9,208 nt of DNA from QQUD01 sp039029915 (GTDB taxonomy: Bacteria; Chloroflexota; Anaerolineae; Promineifilales; Promineifilaceae), in contig JBCCFD010000338.1 in NCBI GenBank assembly GCA_039029915.1, positions 1-9,208 of the forward strand. The letters run 5' to 3'. The position numbers and the translations under genes were made by a program. Positions 1 through 6,571 of the stretch are shown piece by piece (the stretch's first letter is position 1; each line of letters begins with the position of its first letter). Below the pieces are notes generated by a model. The model had not been told where the DNA came from and ran no database searches. It saw only the letters and a list, made by a program, of their open reading frames with translations.

Positions 1-1209
1 GAACGGCCGTCTATCTCCTCGTCCGATCGTTTAGAAATGTTTAAGCGTAGGACACCGCTGTCCCTACGGCGCCGCTGGCTGGTACGCTACTTGGCAATTG
101 TTCTCTTTTGTATCACTTTATCACTGTTGTTTGTGTTGTTCGTGGTATCTGTGCCGGGTGCGACATTAACAGTTAAACCAAACATTTCACCCATTGAAGT
201 TGAGCAGTTGATTGTAGCTGATCCGCAAATTGAGCAGATTGATTACGGCAATTTTATTCTCCCTGCCCGCATTTTATCAGAGACTGAGGCATGGGAAGCG
301 GATGTTGAAACTACGGGATTAGTCGAGGTCCCAAATGTGCCCGCCCGAGGAGCGGTGCTGTTTGTGAATTTGCTGGATCAGGAAGTAAATATCCCGGCAG
401 GGACCCGCGTCACGACATCCGATGGCACAACGATTTTTTACCAAACGGCGGAGGCGATTACGCTCGCCGATGTAGTTGGCAGTACGGCTGAGGTGGCGAT
501 CGTAGCGGTAGAGCCGGGGCCGCAGGGAAATGTTGAAGCCAATCAGGTCAATCGGGTGGAGGGGGCTTTAGCCACGCAGGTTGAGGTACGTAACCTTGTG
601 CCGTTAACGGGTGGTGCATTTCGTCTTGCTCCAGCCGTAAGTGAAGAAGATGTTGCTCGATTAAGGGGTCAAGTTTTGCAATTTTTACAGGCGGTAGCGA
701 TTGCAGAGATGGAAAGCTCGCTTTCTGAGCGGGAGTTCCTCACGCGAGATTCGGTGCGGGTGGTAACGATTTTGAATGAATCTTTTTCCCACAACGTGGG
801 TGAGCAAGCATCCCGTCTGACTTTAGAAATGCGGGCTGAACTAGAGGGAACGGCCGTTAATACAACTGAAGCGTCTGGTTTAGCGTATGAGAAGTTAATT
901 ACAACCGTACCGGAGGACTTTTCGCTGATACCGGAAAGCATTCAGTTTGAAAGTGGCGAGATTATTGGCTCTGATGACGCTGGGCGAGTAACTTTTTTTA
1001 TGCGGGCTGAAGCAGTAACGGCCGTTAATGTCTCTCTCAATAGCTATCTCGACGCGATCTCAGGCCAAGAACAAGCGGTGGCGATGCAGTTTCTTGAAGA
1101 ACAGCTCCCTCTTCGCGAAACGCCCGAAATCTCCGTTTGGCCTCTCTGGTTTAATCGTGTCCCGTATTCAACTAGCCGGATTCAGATGGTGGTTGATGTG
1201 GATGGGTAA
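1..1209 (+). CDS. Membrane-anchored baseplate-J-like protein, 5' end outside window
   Basis: The frame is open to the left edge with no stop. The first ATG (37-39) has no Shine-Dalgarno sequence in front of it, so the gene probably begins upstream; 37 is the fallback start. Counting from that ATG (390 residues), a basic stretch rich in Arg (about 4-17) leads into one hydrophobic helix (about 17-39), followed by an exported region. Residues about 105-176 carry the baseplate J/gp47 pattern: 'GAVLFVNLLDQEVNIPAGTRV', then 'VEPGPQGNV', then 'VNRVEG'. This module is known from contractile phage tails and also from many single-pass Chloroflexota proteins whose role is undefined. The rest (about 200-390) is a mixed alpha/beta region I cannot assign. 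ruvX and mltG follow, an order I associate with Chloroflexota, so an envelope role is inferred rather than a phage one. Domain call fairly sure; function unknown. Confidence 0.72.
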   Translation, partial: ERPSISSSDRLEMFKRRTPLSLRRRWLVRYLAIVLFCITLSLLFVLFVVSVPGATLTVKPNISPIEVEQLIVADPQIEQIDYGNFILPARILSETEAWEADVETTGLVEVPNVPARGAVLFVNLLDQEVNIPAGTRVTTSDGTTIFYQTAEAITLADVVGSTAEVAIVAVEPGPQGNVEANQVNRVEGALATQVEVRNLVPLTGGAFRLAPAVSEEDVARLRGQVLQFLQAVAIAEMESSLSEREFLTRDSVRVVTILNESFSHNVGEQASRLTLEMRAELEGTAVNTTEASGLAYEKLITTVPEDFSLIPESIQFESGEIIGSDDAGRVTFFMRAEAVTAVNVSLNSYLDAISGQEQAVAMQFLEEQLPLRETPEISVWPLWFNRVPYSTSRIQMVVDVDG

Positions 1210-1242
1210 TTTCAGGATTGGTTGAGCAGGGTCTAATGAATC

Positions 1243-1263
1243 AGTTATTAGTTATTGGTAATT
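1243..1263. repeat. Heptamer tandem array in spacer (3 units)
   Basis: Three consecutive 7-base units lie in the 104-base gap before ruvX: AGTTATT, AGTTATT, GGTAATT. The array is AT-rich and very short. It gains weight only because other spacers in the window carry arrays of the same period with different units. I see no convincing promoter or terminator in the rest of the gap. Confidence 0.55.
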
Positions 1264-1313
1264 AGGAAAGTTGGTGAGGTGCTTGCAACCAGCAACACAC
1301 AGCCTTATTTTTT

Positions 1314-1748
1314 ATGAATAGTATGTCTTCTCCTCTCGGCCGCATTATGGCACTTGATTTAGGTGAAAAACGAATCGGTATTGCCTTGAGCGATCCTTTG
1401 CGAATGATTGCCAAAGCGGATCGGGTGATAAAACGTCGCTCACGGAAAGAGGATTATGCAATTTATCGTCGAATCATTGAGGAATCGTCGGTTACGCTGG
1501 TCTTGGTTGGGTTACCTTTACTGTTGGATGGTGAAGATAGTCAACAAACGAAATGGGTAAGGAACTACAGCGAGCAGTTAGCAAGTGAGATAGCAGTCCC
1601 TCTTGAGCTTTGGGATGAAGGCTTTTCAACGGTTGAAGCGGAAGAAGCGCTCAAATTGGGTGGCGTTCGTCGTAAGAAGCTTCGCGATCGGGTTGATGCA
1701 GTGGCCGCGGCAGTTATTCTGCAAAGCTATTTAGATGCAAAGAGGTAA
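1314..1748 (+). CDS. ruvX: RuvX/YqgF-family pre-16S rRNA processing nuclease
   Basis: This 144-residue protein has the usual family size and an RNase H-like fold signature. The N-terminal motif 'ALDLGEKRIGIALSD' (about 13-27) supplies the first catalytic Asp (D15). 'LVLVGLP' follows at about 62-68, 'WDEGFST' (100-106) supplies the acidic pair, and 'DRVDAVAAAVILQSYL' (125-140) gives the C-terminal Asp. YqgF/RuvX proteins are cytoplasmic; they are linked to 5'-end maturation of 16S rRNA and were earlier named putative Holliday junction resolvases. The usual 'DERL(S/T)T' reads DEGFST here, so the Arg is replaced by Gly. The acidic residues are kept and activity is likely. An in-frame TGA at 1275-1277 and the lack of a start codon after it force the start to 1314 or later. 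No Shine-Dalgarno is adjacent; ATG at 1323 or 1347 are alternatives. mltG follows after 92 bases. Confidence 0.93.
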   Translation: MNSMSSPLGRIMALDLGEKRIGIALSDPLRMIAKADRVIKRRSRKEDYAIYRRIIEESSVTLVLVGLPLLLDGEDSQQTKWVRNYSEQLASEIAVPLELWDEGFSTVEAEEALKLGGVRRKKLRDRVDAVAAAVILQSYLDAKR

Positions 1749-1803
1749 GCGAGAGGCAAAGGTGAAAGGATGGATTACTCCTAGACGACAAAGAGAGTTT
1801 GCC

Positions 1804-1831
1804 ACCTGCAACATGCTACCTGCAACCTGCA
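1804..1831. repeat. Heptamer tandem array upstream of mltG (4 units)
   Basis: Four in-register 7-base units fill the end of the ruvX-mltG spacer: ACCTGCA, ACATGCT, ACCTGCA, ACCTGCA. The array ends only nine bases before the mltG start codon and occupies the place where a ribosome binding site would normally be. A loosely similar stretch ('TTGCAACCAGCAAC') lies in the previous spacer near 1284-1297. Confidence 0.65.
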
Positions 1832-1840
1832 GCATAAATT

Positions 1841-3058
1841 ATGACCAAACAACAAAGACGTCAAAACCCTTTTGAACAAAAAACATCACCCGCTAAACGG
1901 TATGCAACCTGTTTGATGCGAGTGGTACTTTTAACGGCCGTACTGATAGGTTGTGGTGCGGCGGCGGTGGTTTTATTCGGCCGTACCATCGGCTTGAATC
2001 CACTTGATTTGGGGCAGGGCAGTACCAACCCCGCTCTGAGCCCTGTTGAAAGCGCTTTTTTGGAAACATATCTTGCTAACAATCAAGAGGCTTTGTCCCA
2101 ACCGGCTGGTGTTGGGGATACGGCCGTTCAGTTTGTCATCTCCCCCGGAGAAACGGCCAACATCATCGCGAGCAACCTGCAGCAAGCCAATTTGCTCACC
2201 GACACAGAGCTATTTATCAACTACATTCGATATCATGGCTTTGATTCACAACTGGAAGCTGGGACCTTTACCTTGAATCCGCAGCTGACCGTACCGCAAT
2301 TGGCAGAAACGTTGACTCGTGCCGTGGCTGAAGAAGCGATTGTGCAATTTATTGAGGGGTGGCGCATTGAAGAGATGGCTGATCATCTGCGGGATAATCC
2401 GACAGCCAATGTTGATCCCGATCTATTTTTACAGATTGCTCAAAGAAAATTGCCCCACAATTTAGCACCATATCCTTTTTTAGGTTCAGTTCCCGTTGAA
2501 AGCTCGCTCGAGGGGTTTTTATTCCCCGACACGTATCGACTGCCGCTTGATGCCGATGCAGCCTTTTTGGTAGATTTAATGCTGACCAACTTTGGCAACC
2601 GCGTCACGCCAGAGATGATTCAGTCGTATGGTGGCGAAGGTTTATCGATTCATGAAGCCGTCACCCTTGCTTCTATCGTGGAGCGAGAGGCGGTGATTAA
2701 TGAAGAAAGGCCGATTATTGCGGGCGTTTTTTACAATCGCCTAGCGGTTGGGATGCGCTTGGAGGCTGACCCAACGGTGCAATATCCGCTGGGGTATCAG
2801 GCGGACATTGATAGCTGGTGGAAACGGCCGTTGACCATTGCTGACCTCCAAAATCAAAATCCATACAACACTTACACATCAGATGGCTTGCCACCAACCC
2901 CCATTGCTAATCCTAGTCTTTCCTCTCTTGAAGCAGTGGCTTTCCCCCGGACGACCGAGTTCATCTTTTTTGTCGCGGATTGCCAAGGCACCCCTGGCAG
3001 CCATCAATTCTCGGTTACTTATGACCAGCATTTAGCAAAGGTGCAGGCATGTCGATAG
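1841..3058 (+). CDS. mltG: Endolytic murein transglycosylase MltG (YceG family)
   Basis: MltG cleaves nascent peptidoglycan glycan strands inside the chain and is thought to set strand length. This 405-residue protein has a basic N-terminus, one membrane helix (about 26-47) and an extracytoplasmic remainder. A LysM-like region (about 95-160, containing 'VQFVISPGETANIIASNL') precedes the YceG catalytic domain. Hallmarks are 'LEGFLFPDTY' (223-232), 'ASIVEREA' (277-284) with the expected catalytic Glu at 281, 'VFYNRL..GMRLEADPTVQY' (296-315), and 'PYNTY..DGLPPTPIANP' (341-358). All conserved blocks are present, so the enzyme should be active. An in-frame TAA at 1835-1837 rules out an earlier start. 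No Shine-Dalgarno is present, since the space holds a heptamer repeat. Cys38 in 'LIGC' resembles a lipobox, but it sits inside the hydrophobic helix and I favour a plain anchor. The 3' end overlaps the next gene by 10 bases. Confidence 0.95.
   Translation: MTKQQRRQNPFEQKTSPAKRYATCLMRVVLLTAVLIGCGAAAVVLFGRTIGLNPLDLGQGSTNPALSPVESAFLETYLANNQEALSQPAGVGDTAVQFVISPGETANIIASNLQQANLLTDTELFINYIRYHGFDSQLEAGTFTLNPQLTVPQLAETLTRAVAEEAIVQFIEGWRIEEMADHLRDNPTANVDPDLFLQIAQRKLPHNLAPYPFLGSVPVESSLEGFLFPDTYRLPLDADAAFLVDLMLTNFGNRVTPEMIQSYGGEGLSIHEAVTLASIVEREAVINEERPIIAGVFYNRLAVGMRLEADPTVQYPLGYQADIDSWWKRPLTIADLQNQNPYNTYTSDGLPPTPIANPSLSSLEAVAFPRTTEFIFFVADCQGTPGSHQFSVTYDQHLAKVQACR
3037..3043 (+). promoter_or_regulatory. 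Shine-Dalgarno for the lipoprotein gene, inside mltG
   Basis: AAAGGTG lies five bases before the ATG at 3049 and is embedded in the last codons of mltG. It supports ATG 3049 as the start and suggests translational coupling. The heptamer array just downstream supplies further AGGTG cores ahead of in-frame GTG codons (3070, 3091, 3112), so later starts are possible. Confidence 0.5.
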
Positions 3059-3795
3059 TGGAGAATGGGGTGTCAGGTGTTAGGTGTCAGGTGTTAGGTG
3101 TCAGGTGTCAGGTGTCAGGTGCCAGGTGTTCACTCTATCATTCCCTCACTCCCTCACTCCGTACCCCACTCCGCCTTTTCCTATTTACTATTCACTTATT
3201 ACTTATTACTTTCCTATCGGCCTGCTACAGTGTCGATCCCGTTGTAAAAATCGCTTTAGTGGCCCCTTTTGAAGGCAGTCATCGGGCAGTGGGATATGAC
3301 GTGATTTACAGTGCGCGTTTGGCGGTGCGAGAATTAAATGAGCAAGGGGGCATCGGTGGAAATCGGGTGGCCTTGGTGGCTTGGGATGATGGTGGGAACG
3401 TTGAGCTGGCCCGAGAAACGGCCGTTTCGATTATCAACGATCCGGCTATTGTGGCCGTTGTAGGGCATTGGCAACCAGAAACAACGGCTGCCGTTACCGA
3501 CCTTTATGCAGAAGCGGGTCTCCTGTTTATTCCGATGGATGGCGATACTGCAGGTGCCGTAATGCCAGATGAACTTCCGGCTGCTTTTGTGCAGAATTAT
3601 GAGGCCGTAACCCCTTTTGATGAAACCACAGACATTTATGCTGGCTCAGCTTATGATGCGTTCCAGTTTGTGTGGCTTGGATTGGAAACGGCCGTTGAAG
3701 CCAACACACCAATTACACGGGATACGCTGCTGTCTTCGACTTCCGGATTGGAATATCTGGGGATTAGTGGCTTAGAGATTGAGTTGGGAGAGTAG
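3049..3795 (+). CDS. Truncated branched-chain-amino-acid-type substrate-binding lipoprotein
   Basis: The protein has 248 residues, whereas typical family members (LivJ-like, periplasmic binding fold type I) have about 350-400. Residues 43-59 form a hydrophobic segment ending in the lipobox LSAC (Cys59), which predicts a lipid-anchored exported protein. Residues about 66-165 match the N-terminal half of lobe I: 'KIALVAPFEG' (67-76), 'YSARLAVRELNEQGGIGG', and 'VAVVGHWQPETT' (136-147). The chain then passes directly to a segment (about 175-245) resembling the helix 'F..NY' and the 'AYDAF' motif (201-205) that normally follow lobe II. The roughly 130-residue lobe II appears to be missing in frame. 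No permease or ATPase gene is adjacent, so transport is doubtful; a sensor or vestigial protein is possible. The N-terminal 56 residues are largely encoded by tandem repeats, and the true start (ATG 3049 or GTG 3112) is uncertain. Confidence 0.78.
   Translation: MSIVENGVSGVRCQVLGVRCQVSGARCSLYHSLTPSLRTPLRLFLFTIHLLLITFLSACYSVDPVVKIALVAPFEGSHRAVGYDVIYSARLAVRELNEQGGIGGNRVALVAWDDGGNVELARETAVSIINDPAIVAVVGHWQPETTAAVTDLYAEAGLLFIPMDGDTAGAVMPDELPAAFVQNYEAVTPFDETTDIYAGSAYDAFQFVWLGLETAVEANTPITRDTLLSSTSGLEYLGISGLEIELGE
3069..3131. repeat. Nine-unit heptamer tandem array (GGTGTCA type)
   Basis: Nine contiguous 7-base units: GGTGTCA, GGTGTTA, GGTGTCA, GGTGTTA, GGTGTCA, GGTGTCA, GGTGTCA, GGTGCCA, GGTGTTC. 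The array lies inside the lipoprotein reading frame. Because 7 is not a multiple of 3, three units (21 bases) encode one seven-residue protein repeat, seen as VSGVRCQ, VLGVRCQ, VSGARCS at about residues 8-28. Each unit contains AGGTG, part of the anti-Shine-Dalgarno complement. Confidence 0.95.
3143..3158. repeat. Octamer tandem pair (CCCTCACT x2)
   Basis: Two exact copies of CCCTCACT lie inside the lipoprotein frame between two heptamer arrays. They are followed by a degenerate continuation (CCGTACCCCACTCC). The stretch encodes the Ser/Thr/Pro/Leu-rich segment before the hydrophobic core. Confidence 0.7.
3181..3215. repeat. Heptamer tandem array encoding signal-peptide core
   Basis: In-register 7-base units CTATTTA, CTATTCA, CTTATTA, CTTATTA, then the decayed CTTTCCT. 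Translated in the lipoprotein frame they give the hydrophobic run LFTIHLLLITFL directly before the lipobox. The signal-peptide core is thus made of the same kind of DNA that fills the spacers elsewhere in the window. Confidence 0.85.
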
Positions 3796-3804
3796 TCGGG
3801 TTGC

Positions 3805-3836
3805 GAAGTAGCAGAGTTTCAAAGTAGCAGAGTTAC
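3805..3836. repeat. Tandem direct repeat, 16-base period
   Basis: GAAGTAGCAGAGTTTC is followed directly by AAAGTAGCAGAGTTAC. The 13-base core AAGTAGCAGAGTT is identical at 3806-3818 and 3822-3834. The repeat starts about ten bases after the lipoprotein stop, in the 121-base gap before the DUF4037 gene. Confidence 0.85.
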
Positions 3837-3869
3837 CGATTACAAGGCGGGAGTTGTAAATATTTCTAG

Positions 3870-3904
3870 CTCTATCTCTCTTCTCTTTACTCTCTTCTCT
3901 TCTC
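3870..3904 (+). other. Polypyrimidine tract ahead of the DUF4037 gene
   Basis: This 35-base run of C and T is interrupted by only two A residues (3874, 3889). It ends where the ribosome binding site begins. Such a tract would stay unstructured in the mRNA leader and could aid ribosome loading, but it may simply be another low-complexity spacer sequence. No confident -35/-10 pair is visible in this gap. Confidence 0.6.
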
Positions 3905-3911
3905 AAAGGAG
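3905..3911 (+). promoter_or_regulatory. Shine-Dalgarno of the DUF4037 gene
   Basis: AAAGGAG lies five bases before ATG 3917. It is one of the strongest ribosome binding sites in the window and fixes that start. Confidence 0.85.
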
Positions 3912-3916
3912 TACCT

Positions 3917-5011
3917 ATGCCAGATTTCATACCCAGTCTTGATCTAAACGAACAATTTTTTCATGAGATTTTGGCTCCGTTGATGGCCGAGAAGTTTCCT
4001 GATTTGACCTATGCGGCGGCGCGGTTGGGGGACGGATCGGATGTGTTGGGGTATGACACGGAGATATCAACGGATCATGATTGGGGGATTCGGATGCAGC
4101 TGTTTTTGGACGAGACGGAGATTGATGATTGGAAAACGGCCGTATTTAACACCCTGCGCACTGAATTACCAGCCCAATACAAAGCGTTTCCCGTTCATTT
4201 TGTGGCAGCCGATGAACAGGGCGTTCGTGTAGCTGTGGACGAGCACGATGGTCCTGTGGACCATCGCATCACCATAACGACTATTCGGCAATTTGTAAAA
4301 AAACAGGTCAATATTGACCCATACCAGCCCCTTGACGCGATCGATTGGTTAACCATCCCCCAGCAATTTTTATTGACAATCACCAAGGGGCGACTGTTTG
4401 CTGACCCGGAAAATAAATTAGCTGAATTTCGTGATAAGTTCGCCTATTTCCCAAATGATGTTTGGCTATATTTGATGGCGATGCAGTGGGGGCGAATGGG
4501 TGAAGAGGAGCATTTTGTAGGCCGGACTGGCATCGTAGGGGATGAGATTGGATCTGCTCTGTTAGCGAGTCGTTTAGTGCACGACATGATGTCTCTTTGT
4601 TTTTTGATGGAAAAGCAGTACGCCCCTTATGCCAAATGGTTTGGTACAGCGTTCAATAGGTTAGATTTGGCGACTGGGCTGCACCCTATTTTTGCTCAAA
4701 TTTTGGCGGCGACCGATTGGCAAACGCGTCAAAAATGGCTTTGTAAAGGATATTCTGCTCTGGCAGAGAGGCACAATGGGTTGGGGATTACCGAACCGCT
4801 GGCAACGGCGTGCGGTTCGTTTTTTGATAGGCCGTTTCAGGTGCTATATGCAGGTCGTTTCCAAGCTGCCTTAATGGAGAAAATAACTGATTCCCGATTA
4901 CTCAGTATTGACAGTCAAATGGGGAGCATCGATCAAATTAGCGACAACACCCAACTTAAAAGCTATCCGCATCTGCATCGTCGTTTACGGGTTTTGTATG
5001 GTGCATCATGA
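3917..5011 (+). CDS. DUF4037 protein, nucleotidyltransferase-like
   Basis: This 364-residue protein has no signal peptide or membrane helix and is presumably cytoplasmic. Residues 38-57 hold a nucleotidyltransferase-fold signature, GDGSDVLGYDTE followed by STDHDW. The Gly-Ser pair and the closely spaced acidic residues D53 and D55 occupy the positions that bind nucleotide and metal in MNT/kanamycin-type transferases. The central part (about 140-245) resembles the DUF4037 domain: 'TKGRLFADPENKLAEFRDKFAYFPNDVW', then a helical bundle ending 'PYAKWFGTAF'. The substrate is unknown; family members have been annotated as nucleotidyltransferases without firm biochemistry. A strong ribosome binding site supports the start. 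Its TGA stop overlaps the ATG of the next gene by four bases (ATGA, 5008-5011), implying coupled translation. Family call fairly confident; activity inferred. Confidence 0.82.
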   Translation: MPDFIPSLDLNEQFFHEILAPLMAEKFPDLTYAAARLGDGSDVLGYDTEISTDHDWGIRMQLFLDETEIDDWKTAVFNTLRTELPAQYKAFPVHFVAADEQGVRVAVDEHDGPVDHRITITTIRQFVKKQVNIDPYQPLDAIDWLTIPQQFLLTITKGRLFADPENKLAEFRDKFAYFPNDVWLYLMAMQWGRMGEEEHFVGRTGIVGDEIGSALLASRLVHDMMSLCFLMEKQYAPYAKWFGTAFNRLDLATGLHPIFAQILAATDWQTRQKWLCKGYSALAERHNGLGITEPLATACGSFFDRPFQVLYAGRFQAALMEKITDSRLLSIDSQMGSIDQISDNTQLKSYPHLHRRLRVLYGAS

Positions 5012-5691
5012 AAAAAGAAGATTATTTACTACGAATTCTTGAAGAAATGGCCCTACACATTGGCCGGATGGTGAAACAGGCGCTGGCATTGCAAAATGAG
5101 GGCCAGCGTCAAGAGGCCCATGAAACGATTTCCCAAGCGATTGAGGATTTAGTTAAGCTACCAACTGAACGCCTCGTTCGCTTAGATTTTGACGTCATTC
5201 TAGATCGAATAAAAAATGCAGGGGTGTGGGAAGAACGCGCATTTTATTTAGGCCAGTTGCTCAAGCAAGATGCTGATTTTTACAAGGCGGAGGATGACGA
5301 TACGGCCGTTTATCTGCGTCAGGTGCTCGCTTTAAAGCTGTGGTTGTCGCTGGATGTGCAGTCAGAAGAGCCGCTGGTGACAGTTGAGCAAATTGATCAG
5401 CTTATTGATGAGCTAGACGAATATCAACACCATAGCACTCTTTACCATCAAATGATGACCTTTTATCTGGGGCAGAAACAGTTTGCCAACGCTGAAAACG
5501 TTCTGTTTGAATGGTTAGAGTCAGAAGTGGCGTTGCAAGACATTGATCAGTTTAATCCGATGGAACACGGCCTTGAATTTTATGAGCAATTAGATTCATT
5601 AGACGATGCCATTTTAGAAGCGGGTGGGTTGCCTCGGGCTGAACTAATTAATGGCAAAAACGAACTGCTTGCCTTTTACGAAGAGGAATAA
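5008..5691 (+). CDS. DUF6483-like helical protein coupled to the DUF4037 gene
   Basis: The 227-residue product is acidic, appears all-helical, and has no signal peptide or membrane segment. Its opening 'KKEDYLLRILEEMALHIGRMV' resembles the start of DUF6483 proteins (usually 'DY..R.I......'). The segments at about 28-50 (ALALQNEGQRQEAHETISQ) and about 150-172 ('MTFYLGQKQFANAENVLFEWL') look like TPR-type helical hairpins, which suggests a protein-binding role. The family assignment comes from memory of the N-terminal pattern and is moderate. The ATGA overlap with the preceding gene means the two proteins are probably made together and may act as a pair. The next gene begins five bases after its stop; that gene's site GAGGA (5683-5687) lies in the last codons here. 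Confidence 0.7.
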   Translation: MKKEDYLLRILEEMALHIGRMVKQALALQNEGQRQEAHETISQAIEDLVKLPTERLVRLDFDVILDRIKNAGVWEERAFYLGQLLKQDADFYKAEDDDTAVYLRQVLALKLWLSLDVQSEEPLVTVEQIDQLIDELDEYQHHSTLYHQMMTFYLGQKQFANAENVLFEWLESEVALQDIDQFNPMEHGLEFYEQLDSLDDAILEAGGLPRAELINGKNELLAFYEEE

Positions 5692-5696
5692 GAACA

Positions 5697-6539
5697 ATGC
5701 TGAGACGACTGTTGGGAATAATCATATTTATTGTTGGTTTAGTGGGAATAGGGATTGCTTATCTGCTTTATACCCAGCTTCCGCCCCTCATTGATTCAGC
5801 CGCTCAAACCGTTGATTCAACGCTGTTTGGTGTTTCCCAAAATTTAGACACAGTGAACGACAGCCTGCTGCTTGCTAAAGCAACCTTAACCGATTTAGGA
5901 ACAACGCTTGATACAGTTGAAACGAGTATGGATCAGCTTGGTCAGGCGGTGAACACCACAACCCCATTGCTTGACCAAATTGCAGTTGTGGCCAGTGATG
6001 ACGTGCCAGAGAGCATTGAAACCGTGCAAATGGCAATCCCGGATTTGGCACAGGTAGCTGGTATTGTCGATGATACGCTAACGACGCTCAACCGATTTAG
6101 CATTGATGAATCGATTTTAGGTTTTGATATTAACTACAGTTTGGGTGTCAACTATGAACCATCACAGCCGTTTGATGAGACGGTGCTTGCTCTTGGTGAA
6201 GGGCTGGAAGGGCTACCGGGCAGTTTGCGCAGCTTACAGGTGTATACCAATGTTACGAAAAATAACTTGGAAACGGTGAGCCAAAACCTGTTTTTGATTG
6301 GGGATGACTTGGGCATGCTTAACGGCCGTGTTTCTGAAATTGACCCGCTTCTCGATGAATATTTACAAATTGTCACCGAAACAAACGACAACACACGCCT
6401 CATGCGTCGGCAAATCAGTGAGCAATGGTCAAGGCTGCAGCAGATTGTGCAGTTCGGTGCGATTTGGTTTGGTTTTTCTCAGCTTGCCCCGCTATATTTA
6501 GGGTGGGAATTGATGAGTGGCAGACGTAAAAAACAGTAG
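5697..6539 (+). CDS. Two-helix membrane protein with helical extracytoplasmic region, paralogue 1
   Basis: I do not recognise a named family. The 280-residue product has an N-terminal membrane helix (about 5-26, after the basic MLRR) and a second one near the C-terminus (about 250-270), ending in a short basic tail GRRKKQ. Both ends should be cytoplasmic, with about 220 residues outside. The loop is rich in Thr, Asp, Leu and Val in a heptad-like pattern ('TLTDLGTTLDTVETSMDQL', 63-81), suggesting coiled coil. It contains a conserved block about 90-180 with 'SIETVQMAIPDLAQVAG', 'LGVNYEPSQPFDETV' and 'GLPGSLRSL'. The architecture recalls chemoreceptor sensor domains, but no signalling domain is present. 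The next gene is a clear paralogue. GAGGA at 5683-5687 supports the start. Confidence 0.8.
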   Translation: MLRRLLGIIIFIVGLVGIGIAYLLYTQLPPLIDSAAQTVDSTLFGVSQNLDTVNDSLLLAKATLTDLGTTLDTVETSMDQLGQAVNTTTPLLDQIAVVASDDVPESIETVQMAIPDLAQVAGIVDDTLTTLNRFSIDESILGFDINYSLGVNYEPSQPFDETVLALGEGLEGLPGSLRSLQVYTNVTKNNLETVSQNLFLIGDDLGMLNGRVSEIDPLLDEYLQIVTETNDNTRLMRRQISEQWSRLQQIVQFGAIWFGFSQLAPLYLGWELMSGRRKKQ

Positions 6540-6547
6540 ACAGTAGA
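6534..6547. repeat. Heptamer tandem pair at the paralogue junction (CAGTAGA x2)
   Basis: Two exact copies of CAGTAGA. The first contains the TAG stop of the upstream paralogue and the second lies in the short spacer. This is again a 7-base period, as in other spacers. Confidence 0.6.
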
Positions 6548-6558
6548 TGCCGAAGATT

Positions 6559-6564
6559 GAGGAG
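6559..6564 (+). promoter_or_regulatory. Shine-Dalgarno deciding the start of paralogue 2
   Basis: GAGGAG lies seven bases before ATG 6572. A longer reading from the TTG at 6557 would place this site inside the coding sequence, so ATG 6572 is the better start. It also makes the N-terminus (MLRRITG) align with paralogue 1 (MLRRLLG). Confidence 0.85.
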
Positions 6565-6571
6565 AAAAATC

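Noticed and set aside
1..1209. Prophage or contractile injection system based on the baseplate-J-like gene
   Set aside because: No other tail, sheath or integrase gene is visible. The protein has a membrane anchor and lies next to housekeeping genes.
1222..1250. Promoter-like pair upstream of ruvX (TTGAGC, 17-base gap, TTATTA)
   Set aside because: The -35-like box matches only four of six consensus bases and the -10 position is poor, falling in AT-rich repeat sequence.
1910..1960. MltG as a lipoprotein (LIGC at residues 35-38)
   Set aside because: The Cys lies in the middle of a hydrophobic segment that continues after it, which fits a transmembrane anchor as is normal for MltG.
3069..3131. 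CRISPR-like array
   Set aside because: The units are 7 bases long and contiguous, without spacers, and there is no cas gene. It is a simple tandem repeat.
3084..3272. Alternative small open frame through the heptamer array
   Set aside because: The repeat is open in more than one frame because of its composition. Only the frame from 3049 continues into conserved binding-protein sequence.
25..4343. CGATCG as a second iterated palindrome (at 25, 497, 1685, 4338)
   Set aside because: Four copies against about two expected by chance for a 6-mer is not a convincing excess.
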